Part shown: positions 35,387-44,000 of the stretch, one piece after another
Numbering within the stretch: position 1 is the first letter of the stretch
Layout of the letters: each line of letters starts with the position of its first letter
Assembly (NCBI RefSeq): GCF_000374185.1
Contig: NZ_KB910518.1
Coordinates: forward strand, 3,980,669-4,044,668
DNA length: 64,000 nucleotides
Source of the DNA: Paenibacillus sp. HW567
GTDB lineage: Bacteria; Bacillota; Bacilli; Paenibacillales; Paenibacillaceae
Direction: 5' to 3'
The notes under the pieces: generated by a model
What the model was told of the DNA's origin: nothing
What the model saw: the letters and a program-made list of their open reading frames with translations, nothing else
The model's database searches: none
Position numbers and translations under genes: made by a program

Positions 35387-36724
35387 TTATCTTGACTCTG
35401 TATTGATGCCCTGCGGCTGGGGTGAAGCCTGCTGGCCTGCCCGCGCTTCCTTCCATTTCTCATTTAATTGATCAAAGGACTTTTGCAAATCCGGCGCGGC
35501 AATCAGCTCTTGAATATAGTCGCCCGACCAGAAGCTCAGCTTCGAACGGTTCGCCATATCAATAAAAGCATCAGTCTGGACTGTAGCCTCTACCAGCTTG
35601 GGATTGTAAGAGAGGAACTCGCGGTACTGCGGCATGGACGGCTCCTCTGAACCATCGGGAGGCAGGAATCCCCAATCCGCTACATACGAAGTATCCTTCA
35701 AAAAGAATTTCATCCATGCCATCGCAAGCTCCTTGTTCTTGCTGAACTTGCTGACCCCTATGAACCAATCGGGATTGAGGGGAGCATAACGCGTGCTGCT
35801 ATTGTCGTAGGGAAACGGGAAAAATCCGATATCATCGGAAGACGCTCCGGCATCGAGAATCTGGCGGATCGTCCAGTTTCCCTGGAGATACATGCCGGCC
35901 TCCCCTTTTGCCAGCTTGGTCTTGGAAATCTCCCAATTATTCGAGAAAAGCTCATCCTCCACGTACCCTTTGGCGATCATCGTTCTGGCAATCTGAAGTG
36001 CCTTGCCCCATTCATTTCCGATCTTCCAGGGACTGTCCTGCTGAACCATATTGTTCATATAATCGGGATTGCCTGTCATATAATTGACCAGATTGTTGCC
36101 CCATTCCCGCAGCGGCCAGACCGCGCCGTAATTCATGTAGAGCGGCGTAATCCCCGCCCGCTTCAGCTTGGCGCTGGCTGCGTAGAATTCATCGAGCGTC
36201 CGCGGAACCTCTGTAATGCCCGCCTTTTCAAAAGCCCGCTTGTTATAGACAATTCCGCTTGTAGTCGTGCCCGTGGACAGCCCGTATCTCTTGCCGTCAT
36301 AGGTCGAAAATGTAGTGAACCTTTCCTGTGCAGACAAAGCCTCGTCCAGCGGTTCAAAAAAATTGCCGAGCTCCTTCGCCGGCAGGTTGACCGGCAGCAG
36401 CAGCACATCCCCGGCATCCTTGGTGGACAAGCGGACCAGAATATCGGTGGCGTAATTGGACAAGCCCTCGAACTCTACATTCGCCTCCGGATATTTTTTC
36501 TTGAACTGCTCCGCATAACCCTTGAAAGTGCCATTCTCAATCAGGTCAATCCGGTTCGTCAGCATGACAACTGTGCCGGACAGATTGGATACGCCCTCCT
36601 CCCCCGCAGGCGATGGCGGCGGCAGCGCTCCATTATTGCTGCGGTTCTTGCAGCCGACAGTCAGCAGGAGCAGGAACAGCAGCAGGATGATATGCATGGC
36701 CCAGCGTAACTTCATCCGTTTCAA
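35387..36724 (-). CDS. Second sugar-binding lipoprotein, probable sensor partner of the kinase
   Basis: About 445 aa with a lipoprotein signal (HIILLLFLLLLTVGC). It aligns along its length with the importer lipoprotein at 25311: shared DVLLLP, FFEPL, IVYNK, AGITEVPRTL, and YMNYGA/YTNYAA regions. No permease gene adjoins. It starts inside the stop of the histidine kinase gene: TTG at 36724 overlaps the TGA at 36721-36723, and GGGGGA precedes it, so the two are translationally coupled. A binding protein coupled to a kinase fits a ligand-sensing accessory role; it may also feed the same importer. The start is inferred. Confidence 0.88.
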   Translation of the reverse strand: MKRMKLRWAMHIILLLFLLLLTVGCKNRSNNGALPPPSPAGEEGVSNLSGTVVMLTNRIDLIENGTFKGYAEQFKKKYPEANVEFEGLSNYATDILVRLSTKDAGDVLLLPVNLPAKELGNFFEPLDEALSAQERFTTFSTYDGKRYGLSTGTTTSGIVYNKRAFEKAGITEVPRTLDEFYAASAKLKRAGITPLYMNYGAVWPLREWGNNLVNYMTGNPDYMNNMVQQDSPWKIGNEWGKALQIARTMIAKGYVEDELFSNNWEISKTKLAKGEAGMYLQGNWTIRQILDAGASSDDIGFFPFPYDNSSTRYAPLNPDWFIGVSKFSKNKELAMAWMKFFLKDTSYVADWGFLPPDGSEEPSMPQYREFLSYNPKLVEATVQTDAFIDMANRSKLSFWSGDYIQELIAAPDLQKSFDQLNEKWKEARAGQQASPQPQGINTESR

Positions 36725-38625
36725 GCGGATTCCCCCTCTGTTCTCTTCCATTCTTTTGCCAAAGCTTGCGGTCCTGGCAGCGGCAGAGATAAGATAACAT
36801 CCGTCCCCTCCCCGGGCTCGCTGAATACCTCGATGCCATAAGCCGCTCCATAATGCAGTTGTATCCGTTGATGCACATTTTTCATGCCGATGCCTCCGTT
36901 GATGCTTTTCTTGGGCGGCATTTCATGCTTCAGGCTGTCATTAAGCTTATCCAGAGTGGCCTTATCCATCCCGCAGCCGTCATCGCGAATATGGAACAGC
37001 AGCTTCTGCTCCGCAATCTCGCATTTGATGCTGAGATGCATTTGGGGTTTGGTATCATCCAGCCCGTGATAAGCGGCATTCTCAATAATCGGCTGAAAAA
37101 CCAGCTTAATCATGGAGTAATTGTCAAGCTCCTCCGGTACGTCGATCTGCAGCACGAATCTGCCTGGATAACGGCAGCCGAGCAGCTCGACATAGTTGCG
37201 GACGTACAGCAGCTCCTGCTTCATGGTGGTTGCGCCGGACAGCTCACTGGTGCTGTAGCGCAGAAGCTTGCCCAGAATGGAAATCATGTCGGCAACTTCA
37301 ACATCGTCGTTAATCTCTGCGGTCATGCGAATGGATTCCAGGGTATTGTAAATAAAATGCGGGTTGATCTGGCTCTGGAGCGCCTGCAGCTCGGCCCCCT
37401 TCTTCTGCTCCTCTATCCGGTAAATATCCTGGATCAGTTGCCTGATGCGGCCAAGCATCCGGTTAAATTGATGGCCAAGCAAGCCGATCTCATCCCTGCG
37501 TTTTACACGGAAGGTCACATCCAGATCACCGTTCTGCACCTTTTTCATCAATTGAATCATTTGCTTCAGCGGCTTGGTCAGGGCAAAGGACAGAATGATC
37601 GAGATGATCAGCGCCAGCACCACAATAATCAGGGTTGCAGCGATGGTGGCATTACGGGTAAGCTGTACCCCGCGGGTCAATTCATCGACAGGAATGGAAA
37701 TAATGACCTTCCAGTTCGTCTTGGCAGAGCTTGAATAAATATTCAGCCGCTCCTTGCCCGACACGGTATCATAAAAACTTCCGGCACTTCCAACAGCCTG
37801 GCGGAACAGTGTGGAACGGGAAATATCCGTGGTCAGCAGCTTCTGGTCGCTGTCATAAATGACTTTGCCGTCTGCGTCCACAATCACCGACTTGCCGTGG
37901 GTTACCTTGTCCAGCTCGGCTACCTGGTTCTCCAGATTGCTGACGTTGGCCTCCACCGCAATCAGTCCGATCGGATTCCACAAGCCATCGACAATTCTGC
38001 GGACAATCGTGAACGCGTAACGTGTGCTCTGCAGATTGCTTGTATACGCCTGAGTGCCGAAGAGCAGCGCCTCTCCGCTTGAATCCTTGGACTGCTCACT
38101 CCAGAACTTGTAGCTCTGCGCAAGGTCCAGCCGGACGCCGCCATCCTTGGCGGAATAATATCCGTTACCGTAGCCGTCGAATATATAGACAGAGTTCGTC
38201 CCCCGCTTGATGTTGTTAATGAAGGAGATATTCCCTTCAATCCCGCGCTGAATGGACAGCAGCAGATCGAAGTCGCCGGGAGCAAGCCCCGGGCTGTTCC
38301 CCTTGCCCTCCATCATCTTTTTTTGTTCATAATACCGGTTGGAGCGGATCAGATTCTGTTTGATATCGTTTACATAGGCAGGCATTGAAGAAATCCGCTT
38401 CATATCCTCTATGTAGTCATCAATGGAATCCATCATCTGATCAATCAGCTTCTCCGAATAGGCAACGGTGTTAGCCTGTATGGATTCGGAATAACTCTTG
38501 AAGCTGATCACACTGATAAAAGAAAGCGGAAGTGTAATGATAATCAGGAACACTAAGAGCAGCTTGCGTTCCATGCTCATGTCCCCAATGTAGGACCACC
38601 AATTGTGGCTGCGTTTTGCTTTCAT
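36721..38625 (-). CDS. YesM-like sensor histidine kinase
   Basis: A 634-aa membrane kinase. Membrane segments lie at about 20-42 and 325-350 around an extracellular sensing domain; a HAMP linker follows (LTKPLKQMIQLMKKVQNGDLDV). The His_kinase domain has QSQINPHFIYNTLESIRM, the phospho-accepting histidine, and the ATPase part has FQPIIENAAYHG, HIRDDGCGMD and GGIGMKNVHQRI. AAGGAG lies before the ATG. No response-regulator gene adjoins; the YesN-like protein at 27024 is the obvious partner in the window. An AACAAAATTATTATA motif lies 60 bases upstream. Confidence 0.93.
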   Translation of the reverse strand: MKAKRSHNWWSYIGDMSMERKLLLVFLIIITLPLSFISVISFKSYSESIQANTVAYSEKLIDQMMDSIDDYIEDMKRISSMPAYVNDIKQNLIRSNRYYEQKKMMEGKGNSPGLAPGDFDLLLSIQRGIEGNISFINNIKRGTNSVYIFDGYGNGYYSAKDGGVRLDLAQSYKFWSEQSKDSSGEALLFGTQAYTSNLQSTRYAFTIVRRIVDGLWNPIGLIAVEANVSNLENQVAELDKVTHGKSVIVDADGKVIYDSDQKLLTTDISRSTLFRQAVGSAGSFYDTVSGKERLNIYSSSAKTNWKVIISIPVDELTRGVQLTRNATIAATLIIVVLALIISIILSFALTKPLKQMIQLMKKVQNGDLDVTFRVKRRDEIGLLGHQFNRMLGRIRQLIQDIYRIEEQKKGAELQALQSQINPHFIYNTLESIRMTAEINDDVEVADMISILGKLLRYSTSELSGATTMKQELLYVRNYVELLGCRYPGRFVLQIDVPEELDNYSMIKLVFQPIIENAAYHGLDDTKPQMHLSIKCEIAEQKLLFHIRDDGCGMDKATLDKLNDSLKHEMPPKKSINGGIGMKNVHQRIQLHYGAAYGIEVFSEPGEGTDVILSLPLPGPQALAKEWKRTEGESA

Positions 38626-38684
38626 CCGGTCCTTCTCCTTGGTTCAGCTTTACCTAACATTTTCCTTCATCATAACAATTACCT

Positions 38685-38699
38685 AACAAAATTATTATA
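38685..38699. promoter_or_regulatory. AACAAAATA motif, copy 3
   Basis: AACAAAATTATTATA, preceded by CCT, lies upstream of the kinase gene and resembles copies before the two mannan operons (26734, 27977). Confidence 0.35.
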
Positions 38700-38758
38700 C
38701 GTGTTAGTGTGCCGTTGCACAAGGAAATTACTTTGTGTTCCAGCGATGCCCCTACAGC

Positions 38759-38800
38759 AAAAAGACGCCCCGCAGCCAGTTGCATGGCTGCCGGACGTCT
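38759..38800 (-). terminator. Terminator of the chemoreceptor gene
   Basis: On the minus strand GACGTCCGGCAGCC pairs with GGCTGCGGGGCGTC, followed by TTTTT. Confidence 0.85.
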
Positions 38801-38830
38801 CCGCTGAGGATAACGCTGCTATTCGACGCT

Positions 38831-41116
38831 TTATTTTATTGTGAACAACGAAAGCTTGTCCTTCAACTGTGTGGACACGCTCTCCAGCTTGCCCGACAAT
38901 GCAACGAGCTGATCGCTCACATTCTGCTGCTCGTTGCTCAGTGAAGCTACCTCTTCCGAGGTGGCTGACGATTGCTGCGCTACTGCACTTACGTTGCCCA
39001 TCGCATCCGACAAGACACCCTGAGAGTGATTCAAGCTGTCGATGGCTCCGGTAACCGACTCCAGACTGGTAATGAAATCCTCCATTTGTCCCTTGACCGA
39101 TACAAAGATATCGGTGGTGCTCTTTACGGAGCCCATCTGCGCTTTAAAGAGCGGGGCAACCTCAGACAATACCGCTACAGTTTCATTCATCTCGGTAATA
39201 ATCTTATCCGTAATTCCGGCTACAAGGGCAATCGAATCCTTCGACTGCTCAGCAAGCTGCCGGACTTCATCGGCAACCACCATAAAGCCTCGCCCTGCTT
39301 CGCCTGCTCTTGCCGCCTCGATGGTTGCATTCAGCGACAGAATGTTCGTCTGCTGTGTGATGTTCTTCATTACATCCAGCACTTTGATCACCGAGAAGAC
39401 CGTATCCTTCAGGTTGTTGACCCGGTCGACCAGCGCTGTAGTCATCTCACCGGTACGGCTGGTCTGCTTCAGCAATTCTTCCAATTGCTTCGCTCCATGT
39501 CCGCTCGCTTCACCAACTCCGCGTGCAGCCTCGTCCATCTCCGCATTTGCAGCAATAACACTCTGCATTTGTGTACCGATCAAGTCTGTCAACTCGTTTC
39601 CACGTTCAGCCTCCTGAGCGAGACTGCCGGCGCCGCCGGCGATTTCTTCCGTAGCTGCGGCAATTTCCTTCGCGGAAATTGCGGTCTTGCGGGAAGCCTC
39701 CCCAAGCTCGCCAGCCGTCTCCAGCACTTCACGGGCTGTATCTGTTGTCTGGGCAACCAGCTCGGTAATCCGCTCCATCATCGTATTGAACGATGCGGAC
39801 AATTGTCCAATCTCATCGCGCGATACATATTCTGTACGTACGCTCAGGTCGCCTTTTGCGCCTTCGATCATAAGATCCTTCAGGCGGGCCAGAGGATTGG
39901 CGATCATACGCACCATCCACACGCCGAGCAGAACGGCAAGCAGAGCTGCTGCTGCCGCTGCCAGGAAGGTCGTAAACAGAATTGGAGTAGCCGCCTCAAC
40001 CAGTGATCCTGTCGGAACAACACCTGCCAGCTTCCAGTCCGCATTCGCCATAGGATTGTAGACAGCCAGCACTCTGTCACCATTTGGATATTTGGCCTCC
40101 TGGCTCTCATTGCTGCTCTTACTCTCTTTAATAAATGTAAGCTCCGACGCCTTGCCGTCCTCGGCAGGCACAGAAGAAGCTACTACAGTACCATCCGGTG
40201 AAACGAGCTGAATCCGTGAGCCGGTTCCGAGCATAACACTCTTGAAGGAATCTTCAAGGAGCGTATTCTTCAGCTCAAGCAGGATCACATATCCTGAATC
40301 GGCAGAAAGATTCTTAAGCGATCTTATCATCGCAACATTCTTCCCGCCGTTGCCCGATACGGCTGCCGGGAACCAGTAGTTCTGCGCAGTCTTCTCTTCC
40401 TTGGAATAGTGGGACTGATATTTCTCAGCATTGGCAACCGCCGTTTTGAACCATTCCTGATCTCTGATTCCGTCCATCTTCAGTCCGGAGCTGCCGCTTG
40501 TGATAACATCGGAATCAGGCGAAGTCGGAATCAGGGAAATTGCGACAATGTTAGAGTCCGTAGTCGTCTGGCTGGAAAGCTTCTTGCTAATGACATCTGT
40601 CGCAACAAACTTATCGTAGCTGGATTCTGCAGTTGCCAATTGTGTAAGATTGGTCTGCATTTGCGTATCGAAGAAGAGCTGTAGTGCCAGGTTCTCATAT
40701 TGCTTCAAGGTAATATCCAGCTTCTCCGAAACCTGAATTATCGTCTGGCGGTTCGCTTCTGATACATTAGCCTTGATAGTGTTCTTAGCCTTAGTATAGG
40801 ACAGCAACCCTAGAGCCAGTACCACTACTATGATTGAGGATAGGAAAATAAGGAATAACTTAACGCCGACCGATTTCATCGGGTTGACTCTCTTTACCTG
40901 ACGTACTGAACTATGTAGCGCACCCTTAAGGGTCATGCCGGATAGCTTGCCGCTCTTCTTAACCTCACCTTTACCAGTTGTCTGTGCATCTTCGGAGAGG
41001 TCTGTTTCGGCTTTTTGGACGAGCGGCGGCATTTTATTGCTCTTATTCTTCTTTTTCACGTTCATCCTTCTCTCTTTCTGCTTTTCTCCATCGTTCTCCT
41101 TTTTCGGAGCTCCCAT
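38831..41116 (-). CDS. Methyl-accepting chemotaxis protein
   Basis: A 761-aa transmembrane receptor. An unusual ~90-residue Lys/charged cytoplasmic N-terminus precedes the first membrane segment (FLIFLSSIIVVVLALGLL, about 92-112). A dCache-type ligand domain (about 115-385) is followed by a second segment (FLAAAAAALLAVLLGVWMV), HAMP, and the signalling domain with ILSLNATIEAARAGEAGRGF and VVADEVRQLAEQS at its hairpin tip. Start ATG at 41116 has AGGTG upstream. A flagellar sigma-D-type promoter lies at 41170-41197 and a cre-like box at 41150. Next to the sugar-sensing cluster, so chemotaxis towards sugars is possible. Confidence 0.94.
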   Translation of the reverse strand: MGAPKKENDGEKQKERRMNVKKKNKSNKMPPLVQKAETDLSEDAQTTGKGEVKKSGKLSGMTLKGALHSSVRQVKRVNPMKSVGVKLFLIFLSSIIVVVLALGLLSYTKAKNTIKANVSEANRQTIIQVSEKLDITLKQYENLALQLFFDTQMQTNLTQLATAESSYDKFVATDVISKKLSSQTTTDSNIVAISLIPTSPDSDVITSGSSGLKMDGIRDQEWFKTAVANAEKYQSHYSKEEKTAQNYWFPAAVSGNGGKNVAMIRSLKNLSADSGYVILLELKNTLLEDSFKSVMLGTGSRIQLVSPDGTVVASSVPAEDGKASELTFIKESKSSNESQEAKYPNGDRVLAVYNPMANADWKLAGVVPTGSLVEAATPILFTTFLAAAAAALLAVLLGVWMVRMIANPLARLKDLMIEGAKGDLSVRTEYVSRDEIGQLSASFNTMMERITELVAQTTDTAREVLETAGELGEASRKTAISAKEIAAATEEIAGGAGSLAQEAERGNELTDLIGTQMQSVIAANAEMDEAARGVGEASGHGAKQLEELLKQTSRTGEMTTALVDRVNNLKDTVFSVIKVLDVMKNITQQTNILSLNATIEAARAGEAGRGFMVVADEVRQLAEQSKDSIALVAGITDKIITEMNETVAVLSEVAPLFKAQMGSVKSTTDIFVSVKGQMEDFITSLESVTGAIDSLNHSQGVLSDAMGNVSAVAQQSSATSEEVASLSNEQQNVSDQLVALSGKLESVSTQLKDKLSLFTIK

Positions 41117-41149
41117 CACAATCACCTGCCAGTTAGATTAGAAGAAATA

Positions 41150-41163
41150 TGTAAGCGTTCACT
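41150..41163 (+). promoter_or_regulatory. cre-like box before the chemoreceptor gene
   Basis: TGTAAGCGTTCACT fits the consensus TGWAANCGNTNWCA except at the last base. Confidence 0.45.
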
Positions 41164-41169
41164 CTTTAT

Positions 41170-41197
41170 ATATCGGCAGTATGGGTCCAATTGCTTA
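41170..41197 (-). promoter_or_regulatory. Sigma-D (flagellar) promoter of the chemoreceptor gene
   Basis: On the minus strand TAAG, 16 bases, then a perfect GCCGATAT. The sigma-28/sigma-D consensus is TAAA-N14-16-GCCGATAT. It lies 54 bases upstream of the start codon. Confidence 0.7.
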
Positions 41198-41390
41198 GAT
41201 TTCTTTAGAAATTACCTCTGATTCTTTATATTTTTTAGTCAATCTCCATTTTATTTCAAATAATAGGAGTGGCTTTTAGATCATCAAGGAAATAAGAACA
41301 GCGATGTCTTCACGGACGAACAAGCGAGCCGGTAAATCCCCTGCCGGATGACGGCTTCATCTGCTTTGGCAAGGCCCGGCATCCATTCCT

Positions 41391-41500
41391 TACGGTGCCT
41401 GCGTGATTCCGGCATGATGACTCCAACCGCACACTGGTGCGAAGGCGTAACATAAACCAGTCTGGACTCTGGAGGGACATGCTTGCAAACCGTACTCATC
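41391..41500 (-). pseudogene. Fragment of a MocR-type (GntR/aminotransferase) regulator
   Basis: A minus-strand frame contains RLVYVTPSHQCAVGVIMPES followed by RRHR. This matches the signature of the aminotransferase part of MocR regulators (a YVTPSHQxPTGxxM block followed by RR). Flanking sequence in the same frame, 41284-41556, does not continue the domain in a recognisable way. Its possible start has no binding site. The rest of the 41198-41606 gap shows nothing else. Confidence 0.5.
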
Positions 41501-41606
41501 ACTATTACTATGGATTGCTCTATAATATGACACTTGGATATTTTCCAGCATTCCAATGATTGCTATACTAACAAAGTATGGTTCGTAATACGATGGGGGT
41601 GAAAAT

Positions 41607-42317
41607 ATGAGAATTCATTATTTACAGCATGTTCATTTTGAAGGGCCGGGGCAAATGGACGAATGGGCACGCAAAAACAGCCACGAACAGACAATCACGA
41701 TGCTCTACGACCAGCCGCACCTTCCCTCGCTTTCGGAATTTGATTTGCTTGTTGTTCTGGGCGGTCCGATGGGAGTCTATGAAGAAAGCGATTATCCCTG
41801 GCTTCAAGGGGAAAAGCAATTTATCAAGGAGGTCATCCAAGCCCGGAAGCTGGTGCTGGGAATCTGTCTGGGCGCTCAATTGATTGCAGAGGTTATCGGA
41901 GGGGAAGTGTATAAGAATAATCTGAAGGAAATTGGCTGGTTTCCGGTCAAATTAACAGAACGTGCCGGAGAATCGGCTTTTTTACACCACTTTCCACAGG
42001 AATTCACCCCCTTTCACTGGCATGGAGACACGTTCCGCTTGCCTGCGAAAGCGCAGAAGATGGCTCTAAGCCTGGGGTGTGCCAATCAAGCTTATGTCTA
42101 TGACGAGCACGTGATTGGTTTGCAATTTCATCTGGAATCCAGCAGGGAGAGCATTCAACAATTAATCAGGCATGGGGAAGATGATCTCCAAGAGGGCCTA
42201 TACGTTCAGAACCCGGCGGAAATGCTGGCGCAAGGCGAAACATTGTTAAGTCCATCGAATGAGCTGCTGTTTGGTTTGCTGGAGGCGATTGAAGAGAAGC
42301 ACCGGTCCTTGGAATAA
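41607..42317 (+). CDS. Class I glutamine amidotransferase-like protein
   Basis: A 236-aa protein with the GATase fold: LLVVLGGPMGVYE near residue 50, GICLGAQLIAEVIGG near 85 with the nucleophile cysteine, and FHWHGDTF and GLQFHLESS near 170 with the histidine and glutamate. The group hydrolyses glutamine or gamma-glutamyl compounds; it is most like the stand-alone GMP-synthase-related type. GGGGGTG precedes the ATG. Monocistronic with a strong terminator at 42331. Confidence 0.9.
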   Translation: MRIHYLQHVHFEGPGQMDEWARKNSHEQTITMLYDQPHLPSLSEFDLLVVLGGPMGVYEESDYPWLQGEKQFIKEVIQARKLVLGICLGAQLIAEVIGGEVYKNNLKEIGWFPVKLTERAGESAFLHHFPQEFTPFHWHGDTFRLPAKAQKMALSLGCANQAYVYDEHVIGLQFHLESSRESIQQLIRHGEDDLQEGLYVQNPAEMLAQGETLLSPSNELLFGLLEAIEEKHRSLE

Positions 42318-42330
42318 GGTTAAAAAGAAA

Positions 42331-42368
42331 ACTCACCAAATCCGGCACGGGTTGGTGAGTTTTTTTTG
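42331..42368 (+). terminator. Terminator of the amidotransferase gene
   Basis: ACTCACCAA pairs with TTGGTGAGT and is followed by eight T. Confidence 0.85.
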
Positions 42369-42374
42369 AAAACA

Positions 42375-43697
42375 TTATTTTTTCTTACGCATCATGTCAA
42401 AATAGGCAACAGGCTGATCCACCTTCATGCGCACCTTCTGCAGCGGATGGCGGGCGGCATCCAGCGGCTGGCCTGCCTCGTCCCATAGCTCGCCTACCGT
42501 TTGCTTGAAGAACGTATTGTCCGGTCCGAAGAATTCAACCTCCTGTCCCGGCTTGAAGTGATTGCGCTGCTGAATGAGCGCTGTTCCGTTCACGGCATCA
42601 TACTCCAGCACCAGTCCGGCAAAATCATAAGGAGCGGCCTTCTCCTCCGGCTCGTAAATATGATCCTCGTGATCCGGCGTATCATAGAAAAATCCGGTAT
42701 TCAGCGGACGGTTCGCCGCCTTCTGCAGCTCCTCCAGCCATTCCGGCTTCAGCACATACCCTTCCGGGTCAGCCATATAAGCGTCGATGGCCTTGCGGTA
42801 AGCATTGACAACCGTCGCCACATAGTGGATAGACTTCATGCGGCCCTCAATTTTGAAGCTGTCAATACCGGCTTCGATCAGGTCGGGAATGCTCTCCAGC
42901 ATGCACAAATCCTTTGAGCCCATCGAAAACTGGTTATCCTCCGGCTGATGCAGCGGAAGCTGGGTTACCCCAGGCTGTAGCGGAAGCGGCGTCATGGCCT
43001 GTTCTTCCTCGGAGACCCATGTGCCTTCGGGACGGGCATCCTCGAACAGGTCGTATTTCCAGCGGCAGGACTGGCAGCAGCCGCCACGGTTCGAATCACG
43101 GTCCGTAAAGTGGTTGGACAGCACACACCGGCCGGAATACGACGAGCACATCGCCCCGTGAATAAAGCTCTCGATCTCAATATCGACATGCTGCTTAATC
43201 TCTGCGATTTCCTCAAGGCTCGTTTCACGGCCCAGCACGACGCGCGGCAGCCCTTCTTCCTTCCAGAAGGACACGGCTTGCCAGTTCAGCGTGGACTGCT
43301 GGGTGCTGAGATGCACCTCAAGCCCCGGCACCAGGCGGCGGGCAGTATCGACAATGGCAGGATCGGCCACAATGATGGCGGCAATGCCCGCTTCATACAG
43401 GTTGCGCAGGTATTCTTCAATCCCGGCGATATCTTCATTGTGGGCGTAGATGTTCGTGGCGACAAACACCTTCGCTCCGTATTTTTTGGCGAATTCCACA
43501 CCCTCGCGCATTTCCTCGAAGCTGAAATTATCCGCTCCCGAGCGCAAGCCGTATTTCTGGCCTCCGATATATACTGCATCCGCACCATAGTGCACGGCGA
43601 ATTTCAATTTCTCCAGATTGCCCGCCGGAGCAAGGAGCTCCGGTTTGTCCAGACGGTAACGTTTGCCTTTGTATTGCGGCTTTGTCATGGTTCCCAT
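42375..43697 (-). CDS. yrrO: U32-family protein, tRNA hydroxylation protein TrhP type
   Basis: About 440 aa. Begins with KPELLAPAGNLEKLKFAVHYGADAVYIGG; contains ESFIHGAMCSSYSGRCVLSN and then GGCCQSCRW, the four cysteines typical of the U32 group, and a C-terminal beta domain. Homologues (YrrO, TrhP/RlhA) are needed for prephenate-dependent 5-hydroxyuridine at tRNA wobble position 34, rather than being proven peptidases. Start ATG at 43697 has GGGGAG 7 bases upstream. The gene order mltG-yrrN-yrrO is kept as in B. subtilis; a nested-stem element separates it from yrrN. Confidence 0.9.
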   Translation of the reverse strand: MGTMTKPQYKGKRYRLDKPELLAPAGNLEKLKFAVHYGADAVYIGGQKYGLRSGADNFSFEEMREGVEFAKKYGAKVFVATNIYAHNEDIAGIEEYLRNLYEAGIAAIIVADPAIVDTARRLVPGLEVHLSTQQSTLNWQAVSFWKEEGLPRVVLGRETSLEEIAEIKQHVDIEIESFIHGAMCSSYSGRCVLSNHFTDRDSNRGGCCQSCRWKYDLFEDARPEGTWVSEEEQAMTPLPLQPGVTQLPLHQPEDNQFSMGSKDLCMLESIPDLIEAGIDSFKIEGRMKSIHYVATVVNAYRKAIDAYMADPEGYVLKPEWLEELQKAANRPLNTGFFYDTPDHEDHIYEPEEKAAPYDFAGLVLEYDAVNGTALIQQRNHFKPGQEVEFFGPDNTFFKQTVGELWDEAGQPLDAARHPLQKVRMKVDQPVAYFDMMRKKK

Positions 43698-43763
43698 TCC
43701 TGTTCTCCCCTCCATTTCTTTGCTGTATAAAACAAACCTAAACCTTTCCCTTCAGATATGAAC

Positions 43764-43938
43764 GTAACTGCGGGAAGTGTTTGGACTTCCGGCCGCTGTT
43801 GTCTTCAGATTTCTTGATTATTACCGCTAGAGGCGGTTGAAATCCGAAGACAGCTTATGCTTACGATGCCAGCTTTCCTACGGAAAGCTCTCAGGCGGAC
43901 GCTTCCGCTCCTCCAGTTCCAAACCTTCCCTCCGTTAC
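43764..43938. repeat. Nested-stem intergenic element, copy D
   Basis: 175 bases between yrrN and yrrO. Outer stem GGGAAG.GTTTGGA / TCCAAAC.TTCCC; inner stem TGTCTTCAGATTTC / GAAATCCGAAGACA; tip ACCGC/GCGGT; second hairpin AGCTTTCC/GGAAAGCT. Stem sequences differ from copies A-C and E in both arms. Confidence 0.85.
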
Positions 43939-44000
43939 TTTATCTTTAAGGTTAATCTTTAAGTTCAATTTTAAAACAGCAAAGCATTTTTTTATTTTAT

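Noticed and set aside
41284..41556. 90-codon minus-strand frame as an intact gene
   Set aside because: No binding site, no full domain; only a short stretch matches MocR proteins, so it is listed as a remnant.
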